This document shows positions 46,788-55,662 of a stretch of DNA of 64,000 nucleotides, piece by piece; position 1 is the stretch's first letter, and each line of letters opens with the position of its first letter. A program made the position numbers and the translations under genes. The stretch is from Stutzerimonas kunmingensis (GTDB lineage: Bacteria > Pseudomonadota > Gammaproteobacteria > Pseudomonadales > Pseudomonadaceae), in NCBI RefSeq assembly GCF_021432085.1, contig NZ_CP090366.1, positions 1,922,001 to 1,986,000 on the forward strand. Direction: 5' to 3'. The notes beneath the pieces were generated by a model. That model was not told the origin of the DNA, searched no databases, and saw only the letters and a program-made list of their open reading frames with translations.

Positions 46788-48493
46788 CCCAGCAATTCCC
46801 GCAGGGTGGTCAGGGTATCGGCCTCATCCACCGGCTTGTCGAGGCGCCAGCGCAGCATGCGGGGGAAGCGCACGGCGATGCCGCTTTTGTGCCGGCTGCT
46901 GGCGGCGATGCCTTCGAAGCCCAGCTCGAACACCAGCGTCGGCGTCACGCTGCGCACGGGGCCGAACTTCTCCACGGTTGTCTTGCGCACGATGGCGTCG
47001 ACCTTGCGCATCTCTTCGTCGGTCAGCCCGGAGTAGGCCTTGGCGAAGGGAACCAGTTTGCGCTCGGGGTCGCCCGGTTCACCGTCCCAGACGGCAAAGG
47101 TGTAGTCGGTGTAGAGGCTGGCGCGGCGGCCATGGCCGCGCTGGGCATAGATCAGCACGGCATCGACGGAGTAGGGGTCGATCTTCCATTTCCACCAGAC
47201 GCCGACGTCCTTGGTCCGACCGACGCCGTACTGGGCGGCGCGCGCCTTGATCATCATGCCTTCCACGCCCAGCGCGCGGGAGGCTTCGCGCTGGCGGGCC
47301 AAGTCCTGCCAATCCGCTCCGCTCACCAGTGGCGAAAGCATCAGCCGCGGGCTGGGGCATTGGCGCACGACCGCCTCGAGCTGCTGGCGGCGTTCGCGGT
47401 GCTCGCGCTGCCGCCAGTCGTCGCCCTGCCATTCCAGCAGGTCGTAGGCGAGCACCGCGACGGGGGCGTCAGCCAGCACTTTCGCCGTGAGATTCTTGCG
47501 GCCGATACGCTGCTGCAGCAGCGAGAAGGATTGCACGCCGAAGCGTTCGGCTGTCTCTGAATCATCGCTATCGGAATGTTCGAAAAGATTGGTCGTAGGC
47601 TCGCCGGGGGCGTGCTTCCAGACCAGGATCTCGCCGTCGATCACAGTACCGTCCGGCAGTTCGCTGGCCAGCTCGCAGAGTTCCGGGAAGCGCTCGCTGA
47701 CCAGCTCTTCGCCCCGCGACCACACCCAGATCTGCCCGTCGCGCTTGACCAGCTGGGCGCGGATGCCGTCCCACTTCCATTCGACGAACCAGTTCTCCGG
47801 CGCGCTGAGCAGGGTGTCGAACTCCTCGACCGGGGCCTGCAGCGGATGGGCGAGAAAGAAGGGGTAGGGCTGGCCGCCGCGCTGCGCATGTTCGTGTTCG
47901 GACTCGTCGCCAATCAGCGCGAGGTAGCCTTCGGCGCTGGGACGGTGCGACAGGTCGGTATAGCCAACCAGCCGCTGCGCGACCCGTTTAGGATCGAGAT
48001 CGACCAGCGAGGCCAGCGCACGAGTGACCAGCAATTTCGACACGCCCACACGAAAGGCGCCAGTGATCAGCTTGATGCAGACCATCAGGCTGAGCCGGTC
48101 CAGCTGCGCCCAGAGTGCGGGCAATCGCTCAGCCAATTCTTCCGGCGGCAGGCCGCGCAAGGGCAGCAGCTTGTCCTGCATCCATACGGCCAGTCCGTCC
48201 TCGGAGCTGTGCTCGGCCTCGGGCATCAGCAGCGAGATGGTCTCGGCCATATCACCTACGGCCTGATAGCTTTCCTCGAACAGCCATTCCGGTAGCGCAG
48301 AAACTTTCATGGCGGTTTCGCGCAATACCTTGGTCGGCACCAGCTGGCGCGGTCTACCGCCGGCGAGGAAGTAGACGGCCCAAGCGGCGTCGGCCGGATC
48401 GGCGTCGCGGAAGTAATCGCGCATCGCTGCAAGCTTGGCGTTACTCGAGGTGGTCGCGTCGAGGCGGCTATAGAGCGTGGCGAGCGCTTTCAT
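46784..48493 (-). CDS. ATP-dependent DNA ligase (LigB-type, ligase-associated cluster)
   Basis: This 569-residue ligase seals nicks using ATP. The adenylated lysine is K240 in [10 protein letters not shown]. The motif DGEILVW and the C-terminal OB-domain blocks ([21 protein letters not shown]) follow. Residues of about 295-321 ([16 protein letters not shown] and beyond) form an acidic stretch where relatives go straight to an [13 protein letters not shown] block, so it looks like an insertion. The stop overlaps the helicase start by 4 bp. Start 48493 ([12 protein letters not shown]) is the family start. Confidence 0.9.
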   Translation of the reverse strand: MKALATLYSRLDATTSSNAKLAAMRDYFRDADPADAAWAVYFLAGGRPRQLVPTKVLRETAMKVSALPEWLFEESYQAVGDMAETISLLMPEAEHSSEDGLAVWMQDKLLPLRGLPPEELAERLPALWAQLDRLSLMVCIKLITGAFRVGVSKLLVTRALASLVDLDPKRVAQRLVGYTDLSHRPSAEGYLALIGDESEHEHAQRGGQPYPFFLAHPLQAPVEEFDTLLSAPENWFVEWKWDGIRAQLVKRDGQIWVWSRGEELVSERFPELCELASELPDGTVIDGEILVWKHAPGEPTTNLFEHSDSDDSETAERFGVQSFSLLQQRIGRKNLTAKVLADAPVAVLAYDLLEWQGDDWRQREHRERRQQLEAVVRQCPSPRLMLSPLVSGADWQDLARQREASRALGVEGMMIKARAAQYGVGRTKDVGVWWKWKIDPYSVDAVLIYAQRGHGRRASLYTDYTFAVWDGEPGDPERKLVPFAKAYSGLTDEEMRKVDAIVRKTTVEKFGPVRSVTPTLVFELGFEGIAASSRHKSGIAVRFPRMLRWRLDKPVDEADTLTTLRELLG

Positions 48494-48520
48494 GCGGCGC
48501 CTCCGTACCGGTGTGGTGCG

Positions 48521-48552
48521 GCCGGTTTGCGCGCAAGCTCGCTCCTACAAGG
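48521..48552. repeat. REP-like palindromic sequence
   Basis: GCGCGCAAGCTCGCTCCTAC followed by AAGG resembles the repetitive extragenic palindromes of pseudomonads (hairpin around AAGCT). It lies in the 78-bp gap between exonuclease and ligase genes. Confidence 0.55.
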
Positions 48553-48571
48553 CGGGTGGTGATCCGCCGAG

Positions 48572-49588
48572 TCATTCGGCCTCCTGGGTGTTCGCGTCGT
48601 CTTCTTCGCCATATTCGGTCTCGAAGGCCTGCGCATCGAGCCCGCGCATCTCACGCAGATAACGGACCAGGATCGGAACGGAACCGTGGGTGACCATCAC
48701 CCGCTCGGCGCCGGTCTGCTCGATGGCCCAGAGCAGGCCCGGCCAGTCGGCGTGATCGGAGAGCACGAAGCCGCGGTCGACCCCGCGTCGACGACGGGTG
48801 CCGCGCAACATCATCCAGCCGCTGGCGAAGGCGTCGGCATAGTCACCGAAACGGCGCATCCAGGTGCTCCCGCCAGCTGACGGCGGCGCGACGATGATGG
48901 CCTGCTTCAGCCGAGGGTCGCCCTTTTTCAGGTCGCCGGCATAAATGGTCGGTGGAAGATAGACACCGCCTTCGCGATAGACCTTGTTCAGTGGCTCCAC
49001 AGCGCCATGGACGACGATGGTGCCGATGTTCTCATCCAATCCGTGAAGGATGCGCTGCGCCTTGCCGAAGGCATAGCAGAACAGCACCGAGGCTCGCCCG
49101 GCCGCGGCGTTGGCGCGCCACCAGTCATTGATGTCGCGGAATACCTCGGCCTGGGACGGCCATTTGTAGACCGGCAAACCGAAGGTCGATTCGGTAATGA
49201 AGGTGTGGCAGCGCACCGGCTCGAACGGGGCGCAGGTGCCGTCCGGCTCGACCTTGTAGTCGCCTGAGGCCACCCAGACCTCGCCCTTGTATTCCAGTCG
49301 CACCTGAGCCGAGCCGAGCACATGGCCGGCCGGGTGGAAGCTGAGCTTTACGCCGTGATGTTCGATGGATTCCCCATAAGCCAGCGTTTGCAGCGGCATA
49401 TCGGCGGCGATGCGTGAACGCAGAATGCCTTCGCTGTCGCTTGAAGCCAGGTAATGGCCCATGCCCCAGCGCGCGTGGTCGCCGTGAGCGTGGGTAATGA
49501 CGGCGCGATCGACCGGACGCCAGGGATCGATGTAGAAATCACCGGGTGGGCAGTAGAGGCCTTCGGGACGAGCAACGACAAGATCCAT
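48572..49588 (-). CDS. Ligase-associated metallo-beta-lactamase-fold exonuclease
   Basis: The 338-residue product belongs to the ligase-associated DNA exonuclease family, a beta-CASP/metallo-beta-lactamase fold. The metal motif HAHGDHARW is at residues about 39-47, then HPAGHVLGS and, later, SDHADW. The start ATG 49588 (MDLVVARPEGLYC) is family-like. It is the first gene of the exonuclease-ligase-helicase-PdeM set, all on the minus strand. A 120-bp gap separates it from fadE upstream. Confidence 0.88.
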   Translation of the reverse strand: MDLVVARPEGLYCPPGDFYIDPWRPVDRAVITHAHGDHARWGMGHYLASSDSEGILRSRIAADMPLQTLAYGESIEHHGVKLSFHPAGHVLGSAQVRLEYKGEVWVASGDYKVEPDGTCAPFEPVRCHTFITESTFGLPVYKWPSQAEVFRDINDWWRANAAAGRASVLFCYAFGKAQRILHGLDENIGTIVVHGAVEPLNKVYREGGVYLPPTIYAGDLKKGDPRLKQAIIVAPPSAGGSTWMRRFGDYADAFASGWMMLRGTRRRRGVDRGFVLSDHADWPGLLWAIEQTGAERVMVTHGSVPILVRYLREMRGLDAQAFETEYGEEDDANTQEAE

Positions 49589-49708
49589 GACGACTGGCAG
49601 TTCGATGGGCTTGCAGGGTTGGAGCCCGACGAGGCGTTTGGAGTTCGCTCGCCAGGCTATGGCAGTGGCAGGCCCGTTCAATGAACGGGCTGCAGGGCTG
49701 GTCGGAAA

Positions 49709-52153
49709 TCAGCGGATTCGTCCTTCCTGCAACTGCAGGTTCTCCTTGGCGAAGTCGTCCACGTCGATGACTTTGCGCCGTGCGAGTTCTGCCATCTGCA
49801 GCTGCTCGGCCTCCACGGCATCTATGACGCCGGCAGCCAGCGCGGCATCGATCGAATTTTCGCCAGCGGCCGGCATAACCGCGCCTGACTTGAGCGCCTT
49901 GGCCAGCTTCTTCGCTGCGTCCTGGCTGGTGGCGAGGATCTCGAAGGCGTGCTTCAGCGCGCCGAGCGGCTGCTCGGGATTCTGCGGGCGGTACATGCCA
50001 TCGAGGATGCGCTCCAAAGCCGGATCGCCTTCCGGGCGGCCGAGGAGGGCGGCGACCTCGGCGTCTAGGACGTCGGACGGCCCCTTGTGACGCGCACCGA
50101 AGGGGAACACCAGAGCATGCAGCAGGTGCCCGAGAATGCGGTTGGGGAAGTTGGCCAGCACGTCCTGCAGGGCGGATTCGGCCTTCTCCAGGCAGTCCTC
50201 CAGCGCCCAGCGCAGCAGCGGCTCCTGTTCAGTCGGATGGCCGAGGTCATGGAACTGCTTGAGTGCTGCGGAGGCGAGGTAGAGATGGCTGAGCACGTCG
50301 CCCAGCCGCGCCGACAGCCGCTCGCGACGCTTGAGCTCGCCGCCGAGCAGCATCATCGACAGATCGGCCAGCATCGCGAATGCCGCGGCGATGCGATTGA
50401 GCGCGCGGAAGTAGGGTTGCGTGACGCTCGTCCCCGGCACACGCCCCATCAGACCGAAGCTCAGACCCAGCAGCAGGGTGCTGGCCGTGTTGCTGACGGC
50501 GAAGCCGATGTGTTGCATCAACAGGTCATCGAATTTCACAACAGCGGCTTCACGATCCGGCTCGTGGACCAGCTCCATTTCGCGCAGGACGAACGGATGG
50601 CAGCGGATTGCGCCCTGGCCGAAGATCATCAGGTTGCGCGAGAGGATGTTGGCACCTTCCACGGTGATGGAGATCGGCGCCGACAGCCATAGGCGTCCGA
50701 GGTAATTGTTCGGGCCGAGGATGATGCCCTTGCCGCCGTGGATATCCATGGCGTCGGTGATGCAGGCTCGGCCGCGTTCGGTGAGGTGGTACTTCAGAAT
50801 CGCCGAGAGCACCGAGGGCTTTTCGCCCAGGTCGACGGCGTTGGCGGTGAGAATTCGCGCCGCGTCCATCAGCCAGGCGTTGCCGCCGATGCGCGCCAAC
50901 GGCTCCTGAATGCCTTCGAAGGCGGCCAACGGCACGTTGAACTGCTCGCGGACTTGCGCATAGCGACCGCTTACATAGCTGCAGACTTTGGCGGCGCTGG
51001 TGCCGGTCGCCGGCAGGGAGATCGAGCGGCCGACCGACAGGCAGTTCATCAGCATCATCCAGCCTTTGCCGATCATGTCGCGGCCGCCGATGATAGCAGC
51101 CAGCGGCACGAAGACATCCTTGCCCCAGTTCGGCCCGTTCATGAAGGCCGCACCCAGCGGCAGGTGGCGACGGCCGATGTCCACGCCGGGAGTGTCGGTG
51201 GGGATCAGCGCCAGGCTGATGCCGAGTTCTTCCTCATCGCCCAGCAAGTGATCCGGATCGTAGGTCTTGAAAGCTACGCCGAGCAGGGTCGCCACCGGGC
51301 CGAGGGTGATGTAGCGCTTCTCCCAGTTCAGCCGCAGGCCGAGCACTTCTTCGCCCTGCCACTGGCCGCGGCAGATCACGCCGCTGTCGTTCATGGCGCC
51401 GGCGTCGGAGCCTGCATATGGGCCGGTGAGGGCAAAGCAGGGAATGTCGGTGCCATTGGCCAGGCGCGGCAGGTAGTGGTTGCGCTGCTCATCGGTGCCG
51501 TAGTGCATCAGCAGCTCGGCCGGACCGAGAGAGTTGGGCACCATCACGGTGCTGGCCAGGTCACCGCTGCGGGTGGCGAGTTTCATCACGATCTGCGAGT
51601 GGGCGTAGGCGGAGAAGCCCTTGCCGCCGTATTCCTTGGGGATGATCAGGGCGAAGAAGCCTTCGGCCTTGATGTAGTCCCAGGCGGCGGGCGGCAGGTC
51701 CATGCGCTGGGCGATATCCCATTCGCTGACCAGGGCGCAGAGGGTTTCGGTAGGGCCGTCGAGGAAGGCCTGCTCTTCATCCGTGAGGCGCGCCTTCGGA
51801 TAGCCGAGCAGGGTGTCCCAGTCCGGCCGGCCGCTGAACAGCTCGCCGTCCCACCAGACGGTGCCGGCGTCGATGGCGTCGCGCTCGGTGGCGGAAATCG
51901 GCGGTAGCACCTTCTTGAACCAGTCGAACATCGGCCCGCTGAAGTACTTGCGGCGCACGTCTGCGACCAATAGAGGCACCGCAATGGCGATCAAGGCGAG
52001 CCAGAGCAGGAGTACCACCACCCCGGAGGTGTCGGCAGCGGTCATGAAGACCAAGTAGGTGGCGACGATCACCAGTGCCGGCACCGGCGACAGGCGCAGG
52101 TGGGCGATTACGGCAATGCCGAGCAGTAGAACCAGCAACCAGAGCAGCGTCAT
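49709..52153 (-). CDS. fadE: Acyl-CoA dehydrogenase FadE
   Basis: FadE oxidises fatty acyl-CoA to trans-2-enoyl-CoA, the first step of beta-oxidation, using FAD. The 814-residue product equals the E. coli length and is about twice that of ordinary acyl-CoA dehydrogenases. It has N-terminal hydrophobic segments (about 1-60), an ACAD core with FALTGPYAGSDAGAM and GGKGIILGPNNYLGRLW, and the FadE-type C-terminal domain. Start 52153 has GGATAAGACTC upstream. It is on the same strand as the repair genes but ends 120 bp from them. Confidence 0.95.
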   Translation of the reverse strand: MTLLWLLVLLLGIAVIAHLRLSPVPALVIVATYLVFMTAADTSGVVVLLLWLALIAIAVPLLVADVRRKYFSGPMFDWFKKVLPPISATERDAIDAGTVWWDGELFSGRPDWDTLLGYPKARLTDEEQAFLDGPTETLCALVSEWDIAQRMDLPPAAWDYIKAEGFFALIIPKEYGGKGFSAYAHSQIVMKLATRSGDLASTVMVPNSLGPAELLMHYGTDEQRNHYLPRLANGTDIPCFALTGPYAGSDAGAMNDSGVICRGQWQGEEVLGLRLNWEKRYITLGPVATLLGVAFKTYDPDHLLGDEEELGISLALIPTDTPGVDIGRRHLPLGAAFMNGPNWGKDVFVPLAAIIGGRDMIGKGWMMLMNCLSVGRSISLPATGTSAAKVCSYVSGRYAQVREQFNVPLAAFEGIQEPLARIGGNAWLMDAARILTANAVDLGEKPSVLSAILKYHLTERGRACITDAMDIHGGKGIILGPNNYLGRLWLSAPISITVEGANILSRNLMIFGQGAIRCHPFVLREMELVHEPDREAAVVKFDDLLMQHIGFAVSNTASTLLLGLSFGLMGRVPGTSVTQPYFRALNRIAAAFAMLADLSMMLLGGELKRRERLSARLGDVLSHLYLASAALKQFHDLGHPTEQEPLLRWALEDCLEKAESALQDVLANFPNRILGHLLHALVFPFGARHKGPSDVLDAEVAALLGRPEGDPALERILDGMYRPQNPEQPLGALKHAFEILATSQDAAKKLAKALKSGAVMPAAGENSIDAALAAGVIDAVEAEQLQMAELARRKVIDVDDFAKENLQLQEGRIR

Positions 52154-52230
52154 GAGTCTTATCCTTTCAGATTCGAACAGCTTCCGTCTTCAGCATAGGC
52201 GCTTGCGCCGCAGCAGCGAAGGGACGAGGT

Positions 52231-52256
52231 GTCGCCGCCGGCCAACGGGCGGCGAC
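52231..52256 (-). terminator. Hairpin after the MscS-family gene
   Basis: A 9-bp GTCGCCGCC / GGCGGCGAC stem with an 8-nt loop lies 11 bp after the stop on the minus strand. No T-run follows, so it may be a weak terminator or mRNA-stabilising hairpin. Confidence 0.35.
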
Positions 52257-52266
52257 GGGGGATGGT

Positions 52267-53406
52267 TCAGCTCGGCCGGGTGCCGAGCATTTGCGTGTCG
52301 GCATCGTCGGCGTTCTGGTTGGCTGCCGTCTTTTCCTGCGGCACGCCGGCAACATTGATTTCCGGCAATCGCCCACCGATGAATTCGATGCTGCGGGTGG
52401 GGAAGGCGAACTGCACGTCCATGTCGCGAATGCCCTGCAGCAGGGCGAGGTTGATCTCCTGCTGAGTGTCCATGTACTTGTTGTAGTCCGAGACCTGCAT
52501 GATGTAGACGACCTCGAAGGTCAGCTGGCTGTCGTCGAAGCCGAGGAAATGCGCGCGGTCGAACTTCGCCACTTCGATGCCTTCGATGATGCGCTTCACC
52601 AGTTCTGCCACCTCTTTCACCTTTTCGGTTGGCGTGTCGTAGGTGATGCCGAACTTGAAGACGATCCGCCGCGTGTTCATGCGCTTGTAGTTGTGCACGA
52701 TCTGCCGCAACAGGTCGGCGTTGGATACGACCACCTGTTCGCCGCTGAGGGCGCGAATGCGCGTGGTTTTCAGGCCGATGTGCTCGATGTTGCCGGCCAC
52801 CTCGCCGAATACCACGAAGTCACCGATCTCGAACGGCTTGTCCACGCCGATGGACAGCGAGGCGAAGATGTCGCTGAGCAGCGTCTGTACTGCCAGGGCG
52901 ATGGCGATACCGCCAACTCCGAGGCTGGCGATCATGGCGGTGATGTCGACACCCAGGTTGGCGAGGATCGATAGCAGCATCATGGTCCAGACCACGATAC
53001 GGATCATGATGCCGATGATCGTGGTGGTGACCGGATTGCGGGCCTTGCCGTCGCGGGTCAGGCTCTCCATCCACAGGCGCGCGCCGGTGTCCATCCACAG
53101 CGCGAACTGGAACGCGAGGGCGATGAACCAGCCGTGGGACATTGTCGATTCCCAGCGGGGCGACAGTTCGACCGTCTTCAGTGCGATCAGTAGCGAGAAC
53201 GCCAGGATCAGCAGATTGCTGGTGCGTGAAAGCAGTTCGGCGGCGATGCCGATGAACTTGGTCTTGGACCCGGTGGCGAGTTTGTTGAGGCGCCTGGTGA
53301 CGATCCCGAGGATGGTGCGCAGAACCAGGTAGCTGACGATGGTGATCCCCAGCACGATCGCCAGGTTGATCCAGAGTGTCTCGTTGAGCAGGGCGTCCCA
53401 GTTCAT
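52267..53406 (-). CDS. MscS-family mechanosensitive ion channel
   Basis: The 379-residue protein has four or five membrane segments and the MscS pore helix pattern IASLGVGGIAIALAVQ (about 160-175), followed by FASLSIGVDKPFEIGDFV. The beta domain and C-terminal cytoplasmic vestibule follow. MscS-type channels release solutes on hypo-osmotic shock. The long N-terminal part before the pore (about 150 residues) is larger than in E. coli MscS (286 residues), placing it in the YbdG/YnaI-like group. Start 53406 (MNWDALLNETLW). Confidence 0.9.
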   Translation of the reverse strand: MNWDALLNETLWINLAIVLGITIVSYLVLRTILGIVTRRLNKLATGSKTKFIGIAAELLSRTSNLLILAFSLLIALKTVELSPRWESTMSHGWFIALAFQFALWMDTGARLWMESLTRDGKARNPVTTTIIGIMIRIVVWTMMLLSILANLGVDITAMIASLGVGGIAIALAVQTLLSDIFASLSIGVDKPFEIGDFVVFGEVAGNIEHIGLKTTRIRALSGEQVVVSNADLLRQIVHNYKRMNTRRIVFKFGITYDTPTEKVKEVAELVKRIIEGIEVAKFDRAHFLGFDDSQLTFEVVYIMQVSDYNKYMDTQQEINLALLQGIRDMDVQFAFPTRSIEFIGGRLPEINVAGVPQEKTAANQNADDADTQMLGTRPS

Positions 53407-53538
53407 CCATATCCTCCGATAAGGGTGCGCATGATGCAGCGAAGGCCACGTTTTTCAGTGGCCCTCGCTGCTCATAAGTTCCCTATGTCGGCGGCGGTAT
53501 GGGTGGTGCTGGCGGACTTGATGGCCGCCTCGGTGCGA

Positions 53539-53895
53539 TCAGTCGCTTGGTAACACAGTGGCGAGCTCGTCGTAGCCGCCCGCGTTGATGACCTGTGTGT
53601 AACCGAGCTTCTCGAGCACGTCCTGCGCTTCGGAGGCACGGCGGCCGCTGCGGCAGTAGAGCACGACCGGTGTGTCCTTTTCCGGGGCCAGTGTTCCGAT
53701 CCGCTCGGCGATATCCGGAGTCTCGATGCGGACCGCGCCGGGCAGCGCTCCTTCGGCGAACTCGTCAGCAGTCCTTACATCGATCAGTACGGCGTCGGCT
53801 CGCTGCAGCATCTGCAGGGCGGTGGGCTGATCGATCTCGCCAGCCGATGCGTGCAGGCTCAGAGCCAGCAGTAGGGAAAGAATCGGGGCGCGCAT
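53539..53895 (-). CDS. Periplasmic rhodanese-like sulfurtransferase
   Basis: The 118-residue product has a signal peptide (MRAPILSLLLALSLHASA) and a single rhodanese domain with the active-site loop YCRSGRRASEA, containing the persulfide-forming Cys. Exported one-domain rhodaneses such as PspE transfer sulfur from thiosulfate. A 31-codon membrane ORF lies 31 bp upstream on the same strand. The physiological acceptor is unknown. Confidence 0.88.
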   Translation of the reverse strand: MRAPILSLLLALSLHASAGEIDQPTALQMLQRADAVLIDVRTADEFAEGALPGAVRIETPDIAERIGTLAPEKDTPVVLYCRSGRRASEAQDVLEKLGYTQVINAGGYDELATVLPSD

Positions 53896-53926
53896 GGGAA
53901 CTCCTCGCAGCGCGCCGGTGGCGCGC

Positions 53927-54022
53927 TCAGCTGAATATACGGGTCAGGTTGGGCAGGATGAGAATCACTGCCGTGGCAATGACGATCAGGGTCGCCTGCC
54001 GAAATTTCTTCTGCTTGAGCAT
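53927..54022 (-). CDS. Possible 31-residue single-pass membrane protein
   Basis: An ATG at 54022 opens a 31-codon frame ending TGA at 53927. It has the basic N-terminus MLKQKKFRQA and a 17-residue hydrophobic stretch (TLIVIATAVILILPNL), as in small single-span membrane proteins. AAAAGG lies about 7 bp before the start. It is followed on the same strand by the rhodanese gene. No homologue is known to me. The remaining part of this gap (54023-54245) shows no gene. Confidence 0.5.
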   Translation of the reverse strand: MLKQKKFRQATLIVIATAVILILPNLTRIFS

Positions 54023-54245
54023 GACATGGCCTTTTATTCTTGTGTGTAGCGATTATCGCCTTGCCGAAGGGGCGGAGACGGTACGTGACCGCGATTTCCA
54101 GAATCCGACGCCGATAAACGAGACGTGCCGGACATTCGCCCAGACTCAAGAGAAAGCAATTTCCGCACCAGCGAACGCTTCCAGCGATGGAGCTGGTCGC
54201 TTCTTTTGGTTGTCTTCCGTTTTACACCGCATCGGAGGACAGACA

Positions 54246-54758
54246 ATGAACAAGCCGAAGTTTCCGCTAGTACTGTTACTCGCCGCCATTTCCAGCGCTG
54301 CATTGGCGCAGCAGGAGGACATGACGCTGCAGCAGGAGCGTGACCAGATGGGTGCCGATTTGGAAGAAAATCGCCAGCAGATCGGTCGCGATATCAACCG
54401 TATCCGTGAGCCGGGCACCACTCGGGAGCAGACGCCTGGTATCAACCGAGGGGGCGTGCAGAGTGATGCGTACAATCCCCGCCCCAACGTTCCGGGTGCC
54501 ACGAACCCGCCGACCGCGACCGGTTTGCCGAGTCCGCAGAACAATGTTCGCCAGCCGAACGGTGGCGTGGGCGCGAATCCTGCTCCGGGCACCACCCAGC
54601 CGCAGACCGCTCCGGGTGGTGCCAATGGAAACGCCAATCAGGGCGGCGTCACACCGCCGGGTGGAATCGGAACAGGTAGCGGTAACGGTGCAGGCGGGGC
54701 CAGCAGCGGCGGTGCGGCCAGCGGCGGCGCAACGGGTGGCGCAGCCGGCCAGCGTTGA
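54246..54758 (+). CDS. Secreted low-complexity Gly/Pro/Asn-rich protein
   Basis: The 170-residue product has a signal peptide (MNKPKFPLVLLLAAISSAALA), an N-terminal polar coiled region (QQERDQMGADLEENRQQ) and then a disordered tail rich in Gly, Asn, Pro and Ala (GGASSGGAASGG). It has no domain that I recognise and is probably periplasmic or surface-exposed. The ATG at 54246 follows GGAGGACAGACA. Divergent from the small membrane ORF, convergent with the DUF1810 gene. Confidence 0.65.
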   Translation: MNKPKFPLVLLLAAISSAALAQQEDMTLQQERDQMGADLEENRQQIGRDINRIREPGTTREQTPGINRGGVQSDAYNPRPNVPGATNPPTATGLPSPQNNVRQPNGGVGANPAPGTTQPQTAPGGANGNANQGGVTPPGGIGTGSGNGAGGASSGGAASGGATGGAAGQR

Positions 54759-54770
54759 GTCGGCCGGCGT

Positions 54771-55211
54771 TCAGCTGGTGGTGTCGCCGCTGCTCAGAAG
54801 TCTCAGGGTGGCCGGATCGGGCTGACCGTCAAAGAAGGCTTGCAGCGCCTGCTCGAACTGGGCGGAGTCTGGCGCTACATGGGCGAAGAGGGTCATGCAG
54901 GAGTGAAACTTCAGGTCGTCTGGGCTTCCCAGAATCTGCTGTGCGCAGTTGCGGTGATGCCCTAGCATCGCCTCGGTACAGGCCAGCAGACGTGGCCCCA
55001 GCAGCGGATGCTGCAGATAGGCTTCAGCCTCGGCTCGGCTCGAAATCGCGTAGCGCTGTGCCATGGCGCTGCGGCCAAGCCCCTGCAGCTGCGGAAAGAT
55101 GAACCACATCCAGTGCGTACGTTTGCGCCCGCTGCGCAGTTCTGCCAGCGCCTGCGGATACTGGAGTTGTTGCGCGTCGACGAAGCGCTGCAGGTGGTAG
55201 GGATCGGCCAT
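54771..55211 (-). CDS. DUF1810 family protein
   Basis: The 146-residue product starts MADPYHLQRFVDAQ and carries the DUF1810 pattern (RSGRKRTHWMWFIFPQL near residue 28, then GPRLLACTEAML). It is soluble and helical. The function is unknown. An upstream extension to 55415 overlaps the terminator and tRNA gene and is not protein-like. Start 55211 is used. Confidence 0.8.
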   Translation of the reverse strand: MADPYHLQRFVDAQQLQYPQALAELRSGRKRTHWMWFIFPQLQGLGRSAMAQRYAISSRAEAEAYLQHPLLGPRLLACTEAMLGHHRNCAQQILGSPDDLKFHSCMTLFAHVAPDSAQFEQALQAFFDGQPDPATLRLLSSGDTTS

Positions 55212-55318
55212 GGAAGTGATTGCATTATGAAAAGGACTGCGAGCAATCTGCTGCAGGGCAGACGGCACGACAATCGCTGACGGACGTATGGTGCCCTCGG
55301 ATCGGGGCTCTAGAACGC

Positions 55319-55352
55319 AAAAACCCCTGACTTCGGGGAAGTCAGGGGTTTT
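55319..55352. terminator. Bidirectional terminator next to tRNA-Ser
   Basis: A long perfect stem (AAAAACCCCTGACTT with AAGTCAGGGGTTTT) around a short loop lies 15 bp downstream of the tRNA 3' end. It has T-runs on both strands, so it terminates the tRNA transcript. Confidence 0.85.
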
Positions 55353-55366
55353 GCTTGAATCGAATA

Positions 55367-55456
55367 TGGCGGTGAGGAAGGGATTCGAACCCTTGATACG
55401 ATTTCTCGTATACACACTTTCCAGGCGTGCTCCTTCAACCGCTCGGACACCTCACC
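55367..55456 (-). tRNA. tRNA-Ser (anticodon GGA)
   Basis: On the minus strand the 90-nt gene begins GGTGAGG and ends CCTCACCGCCA, so the acceptor stem pairs fully and CCA is encoded. The anticodon loop is CTGGAAA, giving GGA, which reads UCC/UCU serine codons. A long variable arm and GGTTCGAATCC T-loop confirm tRNA-Ser. The terminator at 55319-55352 follows on its 3' side. Confidence 0.97.
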
Positions 55457-55662
55457 GGATCGACGGAGGTTCATGTCCGTCGAGGCGCGCTAATGTAATC
55501 GAACGCACTGCCTTTGGCAAAAACTTTTTTAGCTTATTCATGTGCTTAACAAATTCGTCGCACTCAGGTGACAAGCTGCACGTTCCGCTAGACTCCTGAT
55601 TGCAGCCTTGGCCGATGCCTGGGTTATTTTGAATAAGAAGCCGAGCGGAGCTCACCTGGTTC

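Noticed and set aside
48494..48571. Extra gene between exonuclease and ligase
   Set aside because: The gap is explained by a REP-like palindrome and has no frame with a start and ribosome site.
55367..55662. tRNA-Ser as an integration site
   Set aside because: The gap beside the tRNA shows no integrase or duplicated tRNA 3' end, and neighbouring genes look chromosomal.
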